Program-made: the position numbers and the translations under genes | NCBI GenBank assembly: GCA_030605475.1 | Contig: JAUWIG010000040.1 | Location: 1 to 64,000, forward strand | Direction of reading: 5' to 3' | Length of the DNA: 64,000 nucleotides | DNA from: Planctomycetota bacterium | GTDB taxonomy: Bacteria; Planctomycetota; Phycisphaerae; Sedimentisphaerales; Anaerobacaceae | The notes under the pieces: model-generated | Database searches by the model: none | What the model saw: the letters and a program-made list of their open reading frames with translations, nothing else | What the model was told of the DNA's origin: nothing | Part shown: positions 42,880-50,315 of the stretch, piece after piece | Position numbering within the stretch: position 1 is the first letter of the stretch | Layout of the letters: each line of letters opens with the position of its first letter

Positions 42880-43297
42880 TTTTTTCCATTAGCTTTATTT
42901 CGCTTATCACCATATTTTTGCCTTTGTATTTTAGCATATCATAAATGGTAAGGCAGGCTGCGCTTGCTCCGCTTAAAGCCTCCATTTCCACACCGGTTTT
43001 GCCAGTTGATTTGACGGTTACATTTACGCGAACGCTTTTCTGAGTCTCATCCAGGTTAAAATCCACTTTCACTGCCTCGATGCCGATGGGGTGACACATC
43101 GGGATTATTGAAGGTGTTGCTTTTACCGCGCCAATTGCAGCTATTTTTGCCGTCTCAAGAACATCGCCTTTCGGGCATTGTCCCTGTCGCAGGGTCTCGA
43201 ACAGTTCCTGGCCAAGGACCACACACCCGTTTGCCGTGGCGGTCCTTACCGTAATGTCTTTGCCGCTTATGTCTATCATTCCTTTTGAATTTTGCAT
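42842..43297 (-). CDS. moaC: Cyclic pyranopterin monophosphate synthase
   Basis: 151 aa from the ATG at 43297, which has GGAGG 11 nt upstream; a TTG start at 43315 is less likely. Conserved blocks MIDISGKDITVRTATANG, GDVLETAKIAAIGAVKATPSIIPMCHPI, and KTGVEMEALSGASAACLTIYDMLK, with the catalytic Lys/His region. Acts after MoaA in making the pterin of the Mo/W cofactor. Its start is 8 nt downstream of the moaA stop. Confidence 0.95.
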   Translation of the reverse strand: MQNSKGMIDISGKDITVRTATANGCVVLGQELFETLRQGQCPKGDVLETAKIAAIGAVKATPSIIPMCHPIGIEAVKVDFNLDETQKSVRVNVTVKSTGKTGVEMEALSGASAACLTIYDMLKYKGKNMVISEIKLMEKSGGKSGDYKREN

Positions 43298-43304
43298 TTT
43301 CTTT

Positions 43305-44114
43305 TCAGCCTCCAATCTGGCTCATCAGCCTGTTCCTGCAGGAGCTTCCGTTTTCTGGTTTTCTCGCTACAGCTTCGAGTATGGAGCCGCCAATGTTGTC
43401 GAAATTCACTCTTATCTCATCATCGAAAAAAAGGCAGGGCTTGAGGAACCCATCTGCAGTGAGCCTGAGCCGATTGCAGCGGCTGCATTTCGGCGGACGC
43501 TGCGTCTGAAAGCGCCTGCTTAAATCGGTCCTGTCATAAAGTGAGAACTGCATAATTTTTTGAAGCTGCAAGCCTCTTTGCTCACAAAACGCCTTCATTT
43601 TTTCAATTTCTTTTTCGTTCGTGTCATCAAGGATGACCATGTTAATCTTTATCGGTGTAAGTTTTGCCTTTATCGCCGCATCGACGCCTGCAAGCGCCTG
43701 GCGTAAATCACCGCCGCGAGTAATCCGGTGATACCTGTCCGCATCGAGTGAATCTATCGAGATGTTCACCCGTTTGAGGCCGCTTCGCTTCAGTTTTGCC
43801 GCTATATCTGTGAGCAGTGAGCCGTTCGTTGTCATACAGACCTCGTCGATGCCGTCGATAGCCGCGAGTTTTGCTACCAGCCGCTCGATGTCCTTTCGCA
43901 CCAGCGGCTCACCGCCGGTCAGCCGGACTTTTGTTATACCCATCTTCGCAGCCACTTTTGTCAGCGACTCTATCTGTTCGTAAGAAAGGATGTCGCCGTG
44001 ACTTTTATGCAGAAAAGGTACTTCCGGCATGCAATATATGCAGCGGTGATTGCAACGGTCCGTTACAGATATTCGCAGGTAATCTATTTTTCGATTAAAT
44101 CTGTCTAACAGCAA
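43305..44114 (-). CDS. moaA: GTP 3',8-cyclase
   Basis: 269 aa, shorter than the usual ~320. Radical SAM motif CNHRCIYC (C21, C25, C28), KVRLTGGEPLVRKDIERLV, RVNISIDSLDADRYHRITRGGD. The second cluster is in PPKCSRCNRLRLTADGFLKPCLF (C-x2-C-x13-C) and the C-terminus ends SQIGG, so both clusters and the tail are present. The missing ~50 residues come from the barrel between residues ~180 and 215, a region where the usual FIEFMP segment is replaced. Overlaps moeA by 20 bp. Confidence 0.93.
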   Translation of the reverse strand: MLLDRFNRKIDYLRISVTDRCNHRCIYCMPEVPFLHKSHGDILSYEQIESLTKVAAKMGITKVRLTGGEPLVRKDIERLVAKLAAIDGIDEVCMTTNGSLLTDIAAKLKRSGLKRVNISIDSLDADRYHRITRGGDLRQALAGVDAAIKAKLTPIKINMVILDDTNEKEIEKMKAFCEQRGLQLQKIMQFSLYDRTDLSRRFQTQRPPKCSRCNRLRLTADGFLKPCLFFDDEIRVNFDNIGGSILEAVARKPENGSSCRNRLMSQIGG

Positions 44115-45333
44115 TGGTAGTTCCCTCTTTAATCTCTGCTACGCCTGCGGGTATGCAAATTAAACCGTCAGCTTCGCACAAGGCGTTGATATGTGCAGAG
44201 CCATGATACTCAATTTTTGCGACATTACCATTCTTGGTAAATACAACCGGCAGCCACGAATCCCTCTCGGTTTTTTTTCTTGTTATTGTGCTTTCCAATT
44301 GCCTGTGAGTAATAGTGGACCTGAAGTCGTGTCCCATCATCTTGTAAAGGAAGGGTTTCACTAACAATTCGAAGCAAACATAGGTCGATACGGGATTGCC
44401 CGGCAAGCCAAAACAAAAAGCTTTATTTGAAATTCCGAAGACCATAGGCCGGCCCGGTTTGACAGCGACCTTTTCAAATAACAGCTTAACGTTGTTTTCT
44501 TTCAGAATCCCTCGAACAAGGTCGTAATCACCTACTGATACTCCGCCGGACAAAATCACAACATCATTTTCCACTATTGCCTGTTTGACCATAGCATCTA
44601 TAGTTTCTTCTGTGTCCCGAGCGATACCATAGTTTGTTGGTATCGCGCCAGCACTGGCCACATGAGCGGTCAGCTGAAATGCGTTACTGTTTCTGATTTG
44701 ACCGGATAGAGGTTTTTGGGCGGGTTCGACTAATTCGTTCCCGGTGGCTATAATGCCGACCCTCGGCTGCAATGACACCAGTGGTTCCACGCAGCCACAG
44801 CTCGCCAGTACTGCGATGTGCTGGGGCGAAAGCCTACAGCCGGCCCGAAGAACTACATCTCCTTTTTTGATGTCTTCGCCTTTTAGGCAGATGTTATCGT
44901 CCGTGTCTCTACCAGTAAACCCCGTTAGAGAGTTCTTTGCTTTTTGTTCTCTCTCTGACCCTGGAATCTCTAACGGGGTAAATCGAATCTTGTCCTCTGC
45001 TGTGCTTTCGGTATATTCGACCATAATCACGCAGTCAGCGCCTTTGGGGACAATAGCACCGGTCATAATCTTTGCGCACTGATTTGTCCCGATTGTTTTT
45101 TGAGGCATATGTCCCGCGGGTATTGTCTCAATTATTGTAAGCTCATTTGCGAGGTTGGCTCGACGGCAGGCAAAGCCGTCCATAGCCGATTTATTGAATG
45201 GAGGCACCTCAATGTCAGAGGTCACATCCTCTGCCAGTACCCGATTCAAGGCACGGTCGATGTCGATGCGCTCAGTACCGAGCCGACGAGCTGAGCCCAT
45301 CACAATTTCAAACGCATCATCAAATTTAATCAT
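44095..45333 (-). CDS. moeA: Molybdopterin molybdenumtransferase
   Basis: 412 aa from the ATG at 45333, with AGGAAAAAAT upstream and an 8-bp overlap with the preceding stop. Motifs ALNRVLAEDVTSDIEVPPFNKSAMDGFA, IMTGAIVPKGADCVIMVEYT, ATGNELV, SGGVSVGDYDLVRGIL, KPGRPMVFG and CFGLPGNPVSTYVCFELLV. It inserts molybdate or tungstate. About 20 residues near position 130-150 (PLEIPGSEREQKAKNSLTG) come from a 61-bp palindromic element and are absent from ordinary MoeA, which goes straight to N-I-x-x-K/R-GEDIKKGD. Confidence 0.93.
   Translation of the reverse strand: MIKFDDAFEIVMGSARRLGTERIDIDRALNRVLAEDVTSDIEVPPFNKSAMDGFACRRANLANELTIIETIPAGHMPQKTIGTNQCAKIMTGAIVPKGADCVIMVEYTESTAEDKIRFTPLEIPGSEREQKAKNSLTGFTGRDTDDNICLKGEDIKKGDVVLRAGCRLSPQHIAVLASCGCVEPLVSLQPRVGIIATGNELVEPAQKPLSGQIRNSNAFQLTAHVASAGAIPTNYGIARDTEETIDAMVKQAIVENDVVILSGGVSVGDYDLVRGILKENNVKLLFEKVAVKPGRPMVFGISNKAFCFGLPGNPVSTYVCFELLVKPFLYKMMGHDFRSTITHRQLESTITRKKTERDSWLPVVFTKNGNVAKIEYHGSAHINALCEADGLICIPAGVAEIKEGTTIAVRQI
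44919..44979. repeat. CCCCGTTAGA palindromic element inside moeA
   Basis: Perfect 12-bp arms ACCCCGTTAGAG (44919-44930) and CTCTAACGGGGT (44968-44979) enclose 37 bp. Total 61 bp, the same as the addB copy. The element stays open in the moeA frame on the minus strand. Confidence 0.9.
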
Positions 45334-46468
45334 CGGATTTTTTCCTGAATTCTTCATATTCAACCATTGTGTTCAAGTTGGTAAACCACATCCCTTGCAG
45401 CTCAATATACTTAACCCTGCACCTGGTAAATACATCGCTTATTTTGCGTGCTCCTGTGCGCAGCACCTGGTTTATAGCTTTAAGCGTACTTTTGCGGTAT
45501 ATCGCAAAGAGCGGCTCGTAAAATTCGTCGCTGGTGGTTGGGACAACTATGTCTGCTCTGCTTTTGACGGCTTCGGCGAGCATTTTTCTAACATACCACA
45601 GGTCTATGTGCGGGATGTCGCAGGCCACCACAAAATTGAGGCCGTTTCTTGAAGCCTCTAAAGCTGAAGCTATCCCCATCAAAGGTCCCTGCCCCGGTAC
45701 TTTGTCTTGGATAATCTCGCAGCCGAGAAAGGAATACTTATCTGTTTCATCCGTGCTTATAAGTATCTGCTCGAAAGAGCCGCGAAGCTGCTCTGAGACT
45801 CTCTCTATTATGGGCTTACCCTTAATCGGCAGCATACTTTTGTCGGCGCCCATTCGGCTGCTGTCCCCGCCTGCCATAATTATCGCTGTTGCCTTTTCAA
45901 GTATTGTCCATTTTCCATCGGCGAGTTTTATCCGGTCGATATCAAAGTCAAAATCGCTGCCATCAGATACCACGATTTTATCGGCGTATCTTCTTACATC
46001 CCGGTCTGAGCTTTTCCATGTTTTTAGATTCCGGTCCTTGACCATAAGAAACAGTCCCGGCTCGACCACGTGCCGCAGTGAGTTTGATTCGCAAATCGAG
46101 ACGGCGTCCGGCCCGATTATACTGAGCAGGGCGGTTAGCCCATCTTTGAGATGTGTTTTCATAACACGCAGCCAGAAAACCCGACTTGTACCTGCCGCCA
46201 GAAGTCTTGCTGTGTCTTTGTCCGAACCACTGTCGGTCTCTTGCGTAATAGCAAAATTACCTTCCAGCGAAGAGCAGACCCCGCAGCCTTGACCGCCTCT
46301 GGGACATTGCCCATCTTTGGCTTTTATTGTGGTAACTTTTATTCCTATGATGTCCCTGGGGAGCCCCCTGTCTTTGTTGAATTTCCTGATAAGCGTGCAG
46401 GCCAGCTTGGTCTTGCCGACATTTGCCCCAGCAGAACCAATCATTAACATCCCGTTAAGCTTTATCAT
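45326..46468 (-). CDS. MobB-MobA fusion
   Basis: 380 aa from the ATG at 46468, one nt after the WtpC stop. Residues ~1-190 are MobB-like with a P-loop (MLMIGSAGANVGKTKLACTL) and a cysteine group (CPRGGQGCGVC). Residues ~195-380 are the MobA nucleotidyltransferase (ATAIIMAGGDSSRMGADKSM, PIKGKPIIERV, FVVACDIPHIDLWYVRKML). MobA adds GMP to the Mo/W cofactor for DMSO-reductase-type enzymes such as formate dehydrogenase. The order in the fusion is GTPase first, transferase second. Confidence 0.9.
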   Translation of the reverse strand: MIKLNGMLMIGSAGANVGKTKLACTLIRKFNKDRGLPRDIIGIKVTTIKAKDGQCPRGGQGCGVCSSLEGNFAITQETDSGSDKDTARLLAAGTSRVFWLRVMKTHLKDGLTALLSIIGPDAVSICESNSLRHVVEPGLFLMVKDRNLKTWKSSDRDVRRYADKIVVSDGSDFDFDIDRIKLADGKWTILEKATAIIMAGGDSSRMGADKSMLPIKGKPIIERVSEQLRGSFEQILISTDETDKYSFLGCEIIQDKVPGQGPLMGIASALEASRNGLNFVVACDIPHIDLWYVRKMLAEAVKSRADIVVPTTSDEFYEPLFAIYRKSTLKAINQVLRTGARKISDVFTRCRVKYIELQGMWFTNLNTMVEYEEFRKKSDD

Positions 46469-46469
46469 T

Positions 46470-47531
46470 TTATCCCTCAACGTATTTAACGGCCGAGGCT
46501 TTGAAACTTACCCATACTCTCTTTCCACAGTGCAGCTCCAGCGTCTTCACAGACTCAGCGGTTATTAGGGCTGCAACCTCCGTTCCAATATCAACTATGA
46601 CTTCAACTCCCACTCCAGCCGGTACAATATCCACAATCGTCCCTTCAAAATTATTGCGGGCGCTCGTTTGGCTTGCTGCGTTGCCAATCGTAACATCCTC
46701 ACTTCGAACCATAATATAACCCGAACCGCTGGGGCTGTCGGTAAGAGCTGAAAAGCTTAGGCCGCTGGTTTTGAATCGTCTTGTGTTTTCCTGAGGCTCG
46801 TCCAACTTTTCCAATTGGCCTTTAAAGAAATTTCTAATGCCGACAAACCGAGCGACAAATTCGGATTTGGGGTGATGAAAAATCTCCTCTACGCTCCCTA
46901 TCTGTGCAATCGTTCCGCCTTCCATGACCCCTATATGTGTGCCCAGAGAAACCGCTTCGGTGTAATCGTGCGTAACGTGTACTATTGCCTGGCCATTAGC
47001 GTTAATCTTGCGCAAAAGGGCACGCATCTGTGGCCGGGCTTTGACATCCAGCGACGATATCGGTTCATCCAGCAGCAGACATCGCGGCTCGCTTGCTACC
47101 GTCCGTGCCAGAGAAACGCGCTGAGATTCCCCACCGGAAAGCGTTTGAGGTCTGCGCTTAAGAAGACCAGTTGCTGCAAAATTCTCGGCAAGTTCGGCTA
47201 CTCGCTTGTGGATTTGAGAGTCCTTAAGTTTTTTGCACCGAAGCGGGTACGCGATATTATCATAGACCGTCATATGGGGGAAAAGCGTGCTGTTTTGAAA
47301 GACCAGTCCGATTTTTCGCATCTGTATTTTTTCGCCTGTAATATCTTTTCCGTCAAGAAATATCCGGCCGGCATCCGGACGGATAAGACCGGCTATGGTA
47401 TCCAGCAATACGCTTTTGCCGACACCGGAGGCACCGAGCAGAACAAAATATTGGCCCTGTTGTACCTCGAAGGATACGTCCTTTATGGCCAAGTCGCCTA
47501 AAGACTTGGAGATATTCTTAACACTAAGCAC
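46470..47531 (-). CDS. wtpC: Molybdate/tungstate ABC transporter ATPase
   Basis: 353 aa. Walker A GASGVGKSVLLDTIAG (residues ~33-48), signature TLSGGESQRVSLARTVA, Walker B CLLLDEPISSLD. The C-terminal ~110 residues form a TOBE domain (NFEGTIVDIVPAGVGVEVIVDIG), as in ModC/WtpC, which binds oxyanion and adjusts uptake. Its start overlaps the permease gene by 8 bp. Confidence 0.92.
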   Translation of the reverse strand: MLSVKNISKSLGDLAIKDVSFEVQQGQYFVLLGASGVGKSVLLDTIAGLIRPDAGRIFLDGKDITGEKIQMRKIGLVFQNSTLFPHMTVYDNIAYPLRCKKLKDSQIHKRVAELAENFAATGLLKRRPQTLSGGESQRVSLARTVASEPRCLLLDEPISSLDVKARPQMRALLRKINANGQAIVHVTHDYTEAVSLGTHIGVMEGGTIAQIGSVEEIFHHPKSEFVARFVGIRNFFKGQLEKLDEPQENTRRFKTSGLSFSALTDSPSGSGYIMVRSEDVTIGNAASQTSARNNFEGTIVDIVPAGVGVEVIVDIGTEVAALITAESVKTLELHCGKRVWVSFKASAVKYVEG

Positions 47532-48321
47532 TTTGTTTTTCTTTCGCCAAAAGCCTTAAGAAAACGAAAAACACCAAACACACCGCTATGAAAATGACTG
47601 CCACCGGCCGGGCATATTTCAGACCGAAAGCCCCGAAGCGTTCATAAATCAATACGGGCGTAATCATCGGATGATAAGCGATAATTAGCACCGCACCAAA
47701 CTCGCTCATGCCCCGTGCCCACATTAAAATCAAACCTGAGACAATCGACCTGGCCGCCAGAGGAACCGAGACGGTCAAAAATACCCTCAAAGGACTTGCC
47801 CCGAGATTTAGGGCAGCTTTTTCAAGACGGTCGGGGACAGCGAGAAAACCGTCTCGAGCGGAATTGATAAGATATGGAATACTGACAAAAGCCATCGCCG
47901 CCATTATACCTGCACTGCTGCCGACGAGACTTAAACCTATTTTGCCCGCCGCTCTTCCCAAGAGACTGCTTCTGGAAAGCACGCCCAGCAGTGCTATCCC
48001 TGCCGCCGAATGCGGTATGACAATTGGAATGTCAATAATGGCTGTAACAAGGCCCTTCAGCGGAAAATCCTTTCGTGCCAGCAAATACGCAAAAGGGATA
48101 GCAGCAATAGCGAAGATTACAGTTGCCGCCATCGATGTCCATAATGTGAGCCAAATACTGTTTCTAACATCCGTCTCTTTTGCTGTCTCGGCGAGTTCCG
48201 GCAGCGAGCAGTTCAGGAACATGCTTGCCAGCGGGGCGACAATAAACAGCAGCACAACCCCTCCGAGTGCGGCAAATACCAGCGAGAGCGGCTCAGTTTT
48301 TATCTTTGGCGATGGACCCAT
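47524..48321 (-). CDS. wtpB: Molybdate/tungstate ABC transporter permease
   Basis: 265 aa, six predicted membrane helices. Typical EAA-type loop in NLGASPLRVFLTVSVPLAARSIVSGLILMWARGMSEFGAV. It overlaps the binding-protein gene by 29 bp and the ATPase gene by 8 bp, so the three are co-translated. Confidence 0.92.
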   Translation of the reverse strand: MGPSPKIKTEPLSLVFAALGGVVLLFIVAPLASMFLNCSLPELAETAKETDVRNSIWLTLWTSMAATVIFAIAAIPFAYLLARKDFPLKGLVTAIIDIPIVIPHSAAGIALLGVLSRSSLLGRAAGKIGLSLVGSSAGIMAAMAFVSIPYLINSARDGFLAVPDRLEKAALNLGASPLRVFLTVSVPLAARSIVSGLILMWARGMSEFGAVLIIAYHPMITPVLIYERFGAFGLKYARPVAVIFIAVCLVFFVFLRLLAKEKQSA

Positions 48322-49303
48322 CTCTATCCTTTTCTATTGGGAGGGCAAAGGTTTTCAAACTATTCGGAATCCTGTCAAAGGTCTCCGTCGGCGAAGGTAC
48401 CATCAAAGTCTGTCCGTTCTTCTCAAGAATTGCTCCGCCCCTATCGGTATCTAACAAGAAAGCTAAAAAGGCCAGCGCCGCTTTTCGATTCGGCGCATTC
48501 TTTGGTATGGTAATGCCATATACTATCGGTGCAGCGGTTTTGGTGATAAAGGTACCTTTTCTTTTGCCCGTTATACGGACCGAAGCACTCTTGTAAAAAT
48601 CGGCAAACTCGGCTTTCTTCAGATTGATTTCGTCAGGCAGCACTACAATTCTGAGCTTGTGCTGCTCGGCGACGGAACGGTATATAAAGATGTAATCAAG
48701 CTCACCCACTTCCAGAAGCGCTAATAAATCCACTTCTTTTGGGCGGATGTATCTTCGGTCTTTGCCCAGCATCCTGCTCGCCAGGCCCGGCCTGTTATAG
48801 AATTTTTCCGCCAGCTTTATTGTAAGCACAACCCGGTACCCGCACGGGTCCGAATTGGGGTCAGACCTGCCGAAAGCAATATCTTTTTCCAGCAGGATAT
48901 CGTACCAGTTGTCTTTATTTATATCGCCGGCCCTGCGTGAATCCTCACGAAAGGCGATGACCATTTCGTTGCTTGCGAACTTGATATTCCACTCTGTATA
49001 TTCAGGTATTAGCAGAGTATCTATAACCGTGTAGTCCGCAGAAGCTATGATGTCGCACGACCTATTCAGGTCCGTGATTTTGCGGGCACATATTCGACTG
49101 CCGGCTGCTTCGCGAACAATTTTTACCTTGGGGTAATGGCTGTTGAATTCTTCACATATCTGTTTGAAAGGGACCGCGAGGCTGCCCGCGTGAAAGATAA
49201 TCAATTTCCCTGAGATTTCAGAGATTTTTTCAGTTGCAATAACTGTCGGTGTAAAAAAGCCCAGGAGCGGAAGAATTAAAATGAGGTTTGCGATTTTGCT
49301 CAT
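48293..49303 (-). CDS. wtpA: Tungstate/molybdate-binding protein WtpA
   Basis: 336 aa with a signal peptide (about residues 1-23). The WtpA/ModA2 pattern is GKLIIFHAGSLAVPFKQI near residue 34 and REAAGSRICARKITDLNRSCDIIASADY, with later GRSDPNSDPCGYRVVLTIKLAE. Such proteins bind tungstate more tightly than classical ModA, which fits a tungsten-containing formate dehydrogenase or ferredoxin oxidoreductase elsewhere in the genome. Starts within the stop of the ModE-like gene (4-bp overlap). Confidence 0.92.
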   Translation of the reverse strand: MSKIANLILILPLLGFFTPTVIATEKISEISGKLIIFHAGSLAVPFKQICEEFNSHYPKVKIVREAAGSRICARKITDLNRSCDIIASADYTVIDTLLIPEYTEWNIKFASNEMVIAFREDSRRAGDINKDNWYDILLEKDIAFGRSDPNSDPCGYRVVLTIKLAEKFYNRPGLASRMLGKDRRYIRPKEVDLLALLEVGELDYIFIYRSVAEQHKLRIVVLPDEINLKKAEFADFYKSASVRITGKRKGTFITKTAAPIVYGITIPKNAPNRKAALAFLAFLLDTDRGGAILEKNGQTLMVPSPTETFDRIPNSLKTFALPIEKDRDGSIAKDKN

Positions 49304-49653
49304 TTTGCAAGTTCCTCAATATGTTTCTTGTAGGCTTTTTCCATTGCCTTTTCGATATCGTCGCGAAATTTCGTGTAAGCTTTGACCCATTTTTTGCCCT
49401 GGGTTGTTAGGTCGGTTCGCCCGCCCATATTGCCTCCCCGCTGTTTGTCTATCAGAGCGGTATTTAAGGCATCCTCGGCTTTATTCAAGTCGCCCCAGGC
49501 CTTTCGATAGCTTATGTGCAGTTTCTTACTGGCTGCCTTCAACGACCCTTCGGTCTCAATAGCCTTAAGCAGCCGCCACTTGCCATCGCCGAAAACACCT
49601 TCAGCGTTTTTGGTACTGAGCCAAAGTTTGAGCCTCGCTCTCAATTTTTTCAT
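49300..49653 (-). CDS. ModE-like winged-helix regulator
   Basis: 117 aa from the ATG at 49653, which has GGAG 8 nt upstream; a GTG at 49677 would add 8 residues. It is the LysR/ModE N-terminal type: GDGKWRLLKAIETEGSLKAASKKLHISYRKAWGDLNKAEDAL, then GGNMGGRTDLTTQGKKWVKAY, without the molybdate-binding TOBE half of E. coli ModE. It probably controls this operon in response to metal or cofactor, possibly sensing through another protein. 4-bp overlap with wtpA. Confidence 0.88.
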   Translation of the reverse strand: MKKLRARLKLWLSTKNAEGVFGDGKWRLLKAIETEGSLKAASKKLHISYRKAWGDLNKAEDALNTALIDKQRGGNMGGRTDLTTQGKKWVKAYTKFRDDIEKAMEKAYKKHIEELAK

Positions 49654-49673
49654 TTCTTCACTCCCGCTCTCTA

Positions 49674-49865
49674 TCACTTAAAGCAGCCAAGTTGGCACTT
49701 ACAGATTCTTACGTTTTGCCGATTACAAATACGACCAATCTCAATAATCTCCGTCCCGAATTCCTGTGCCAGTTCAAAGGCCTCAGCACAGGCCAACTTT
49801 TTCTTGCCATTTGCCTCTTGTGCTCGTTCGAGAACGGCGTTAGTCAAGTCTTCTTCCTTACTCAT
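49674..49865 (-). CDS. Small cysteine-containing protein heading the Mo/W operon
   Basis: 63 aa from the ATG at 49865 (MSKEEDLTNAVLERAQ); a longer frame reaches 49958 but adds unlikely sequence. It has a helical N-terminal half and a C-terminal motif GRICNRQNVRICKCQLGCFK with four Cys, suggesting metal or cluster binding. I recognise no named family. Its stop lies next to the ModE-like gene and it is the first gene downstream of the structured leader, so it may be a regulator or metal-sensing partner of the ModE-like protein. Confidence 0.65.
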   Translation of the reverse strand: MSKEEDLTNAVLERAQEANGKKKLACAEAFELAQEFGTEIIEIGRICNRQNVRICKCQLGCFK

Positions 49866-49965
49866 CTGTGCTTCTCCACAAGATTTTACGCGGTTATGCA
49901 TGCTTCGACATATCGCAGACCAAAAAAAATTAAAAGGTCCAACCTCTCTGCAGCCCACTGATTTA

Positions 49966-50049
49966 GCTGATATTTCCCGGATAGTCTCTACCCGGCCATC
50001 CCTGTTTGCCGGGGCAGGGCCGCTTTATTGTCATAATACCGGAATCAGC
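49966..50049 (-). ncRNA. Candidate structured leader RNA of the Mo/W operon
   Basis: On the minus strand GCTGAT (50049-50044) pairs with ATCAGC (49971-49966), closing a multi-branch loop with three internal hairpins: TTAT-GACA-ATAA, CCCTG...CAGGG and GGGTAG-AGA-CTATCC, plus a possible competing CCGGC/GCCGG pairing. It lies about 100 nt upstream of the first gene of a metal/cofactor operon, where Moco/Tuco riboswitches are found. I could not match the known Moco consensus, so the class is open. Confidence 0.4.
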
Positions 50050-50214
50050 CGCCCAATTCCAACCCTTTTGTGAAAATTTCACTCTCCACTGTTTTGTTTG
50101 GGCAGTCACATATGTGGAAATCTTATGCGAACAGTAACGTGTCGTAGCACATAATTCGTTGCAGAAAAAAGGCTTGCGTGCCAGGCTTTTGCTTTATAAG
50201 ATGCAGCGGCAAGG

Positions 50215-50239
50215 GCAGGTTTGAATCCCGCCCTCTCCG
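50215..50239 (+). other. tRNA-Ser-like 3' end fragment
   Basis: A T-arm (stem with one mismatch, loop TTTGAAT) followed by CCTCTCC and G, which is the 3' acceptor strand and discriminator usual for tRNA-Ser. No matching 5' acceptor strand (GGAGAGG) lies 75-95 nt upstream, so this is not a whole tRNA. It could be an attachment-site scar or chance. Confidence 0.35.
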
Positions 50240-50315
50240 ATTTGTTCGTCGTCCGTGTGCTGTATCGCGCAAAAGGAGATACACAATACGATAGTTAGTT
50301 TGGAGGTTGTGTTCG

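Larger units (their letters stand above)
49866..50315. other. 450-bp divergent intergenic region
   Basis: Separates the Mo/W operon (minus) from nadE (plus). It holds a foldable leader candidate at 49966-50049, an A-rich/T-rich tract near 49921-49936 and a tRNA-Ser-like 3' end at 50215-50239. No protein gene is convincing here. Confidence 0.6.

Noticed and set aside
49966-50049. Assignment of the leader as a known Moco riboswitch
   Set aside because: The conserved core sequence of that class could not be recognised by eye, so only a structured leader is claimed.
50150-50245. Complete tRNA or tmRNA gene upstream of nadE
   Set aside because: Only a T-arm and 3' acceptor strand are visible; no matching 5' strand, anticodon arm or tag reading frame was found.
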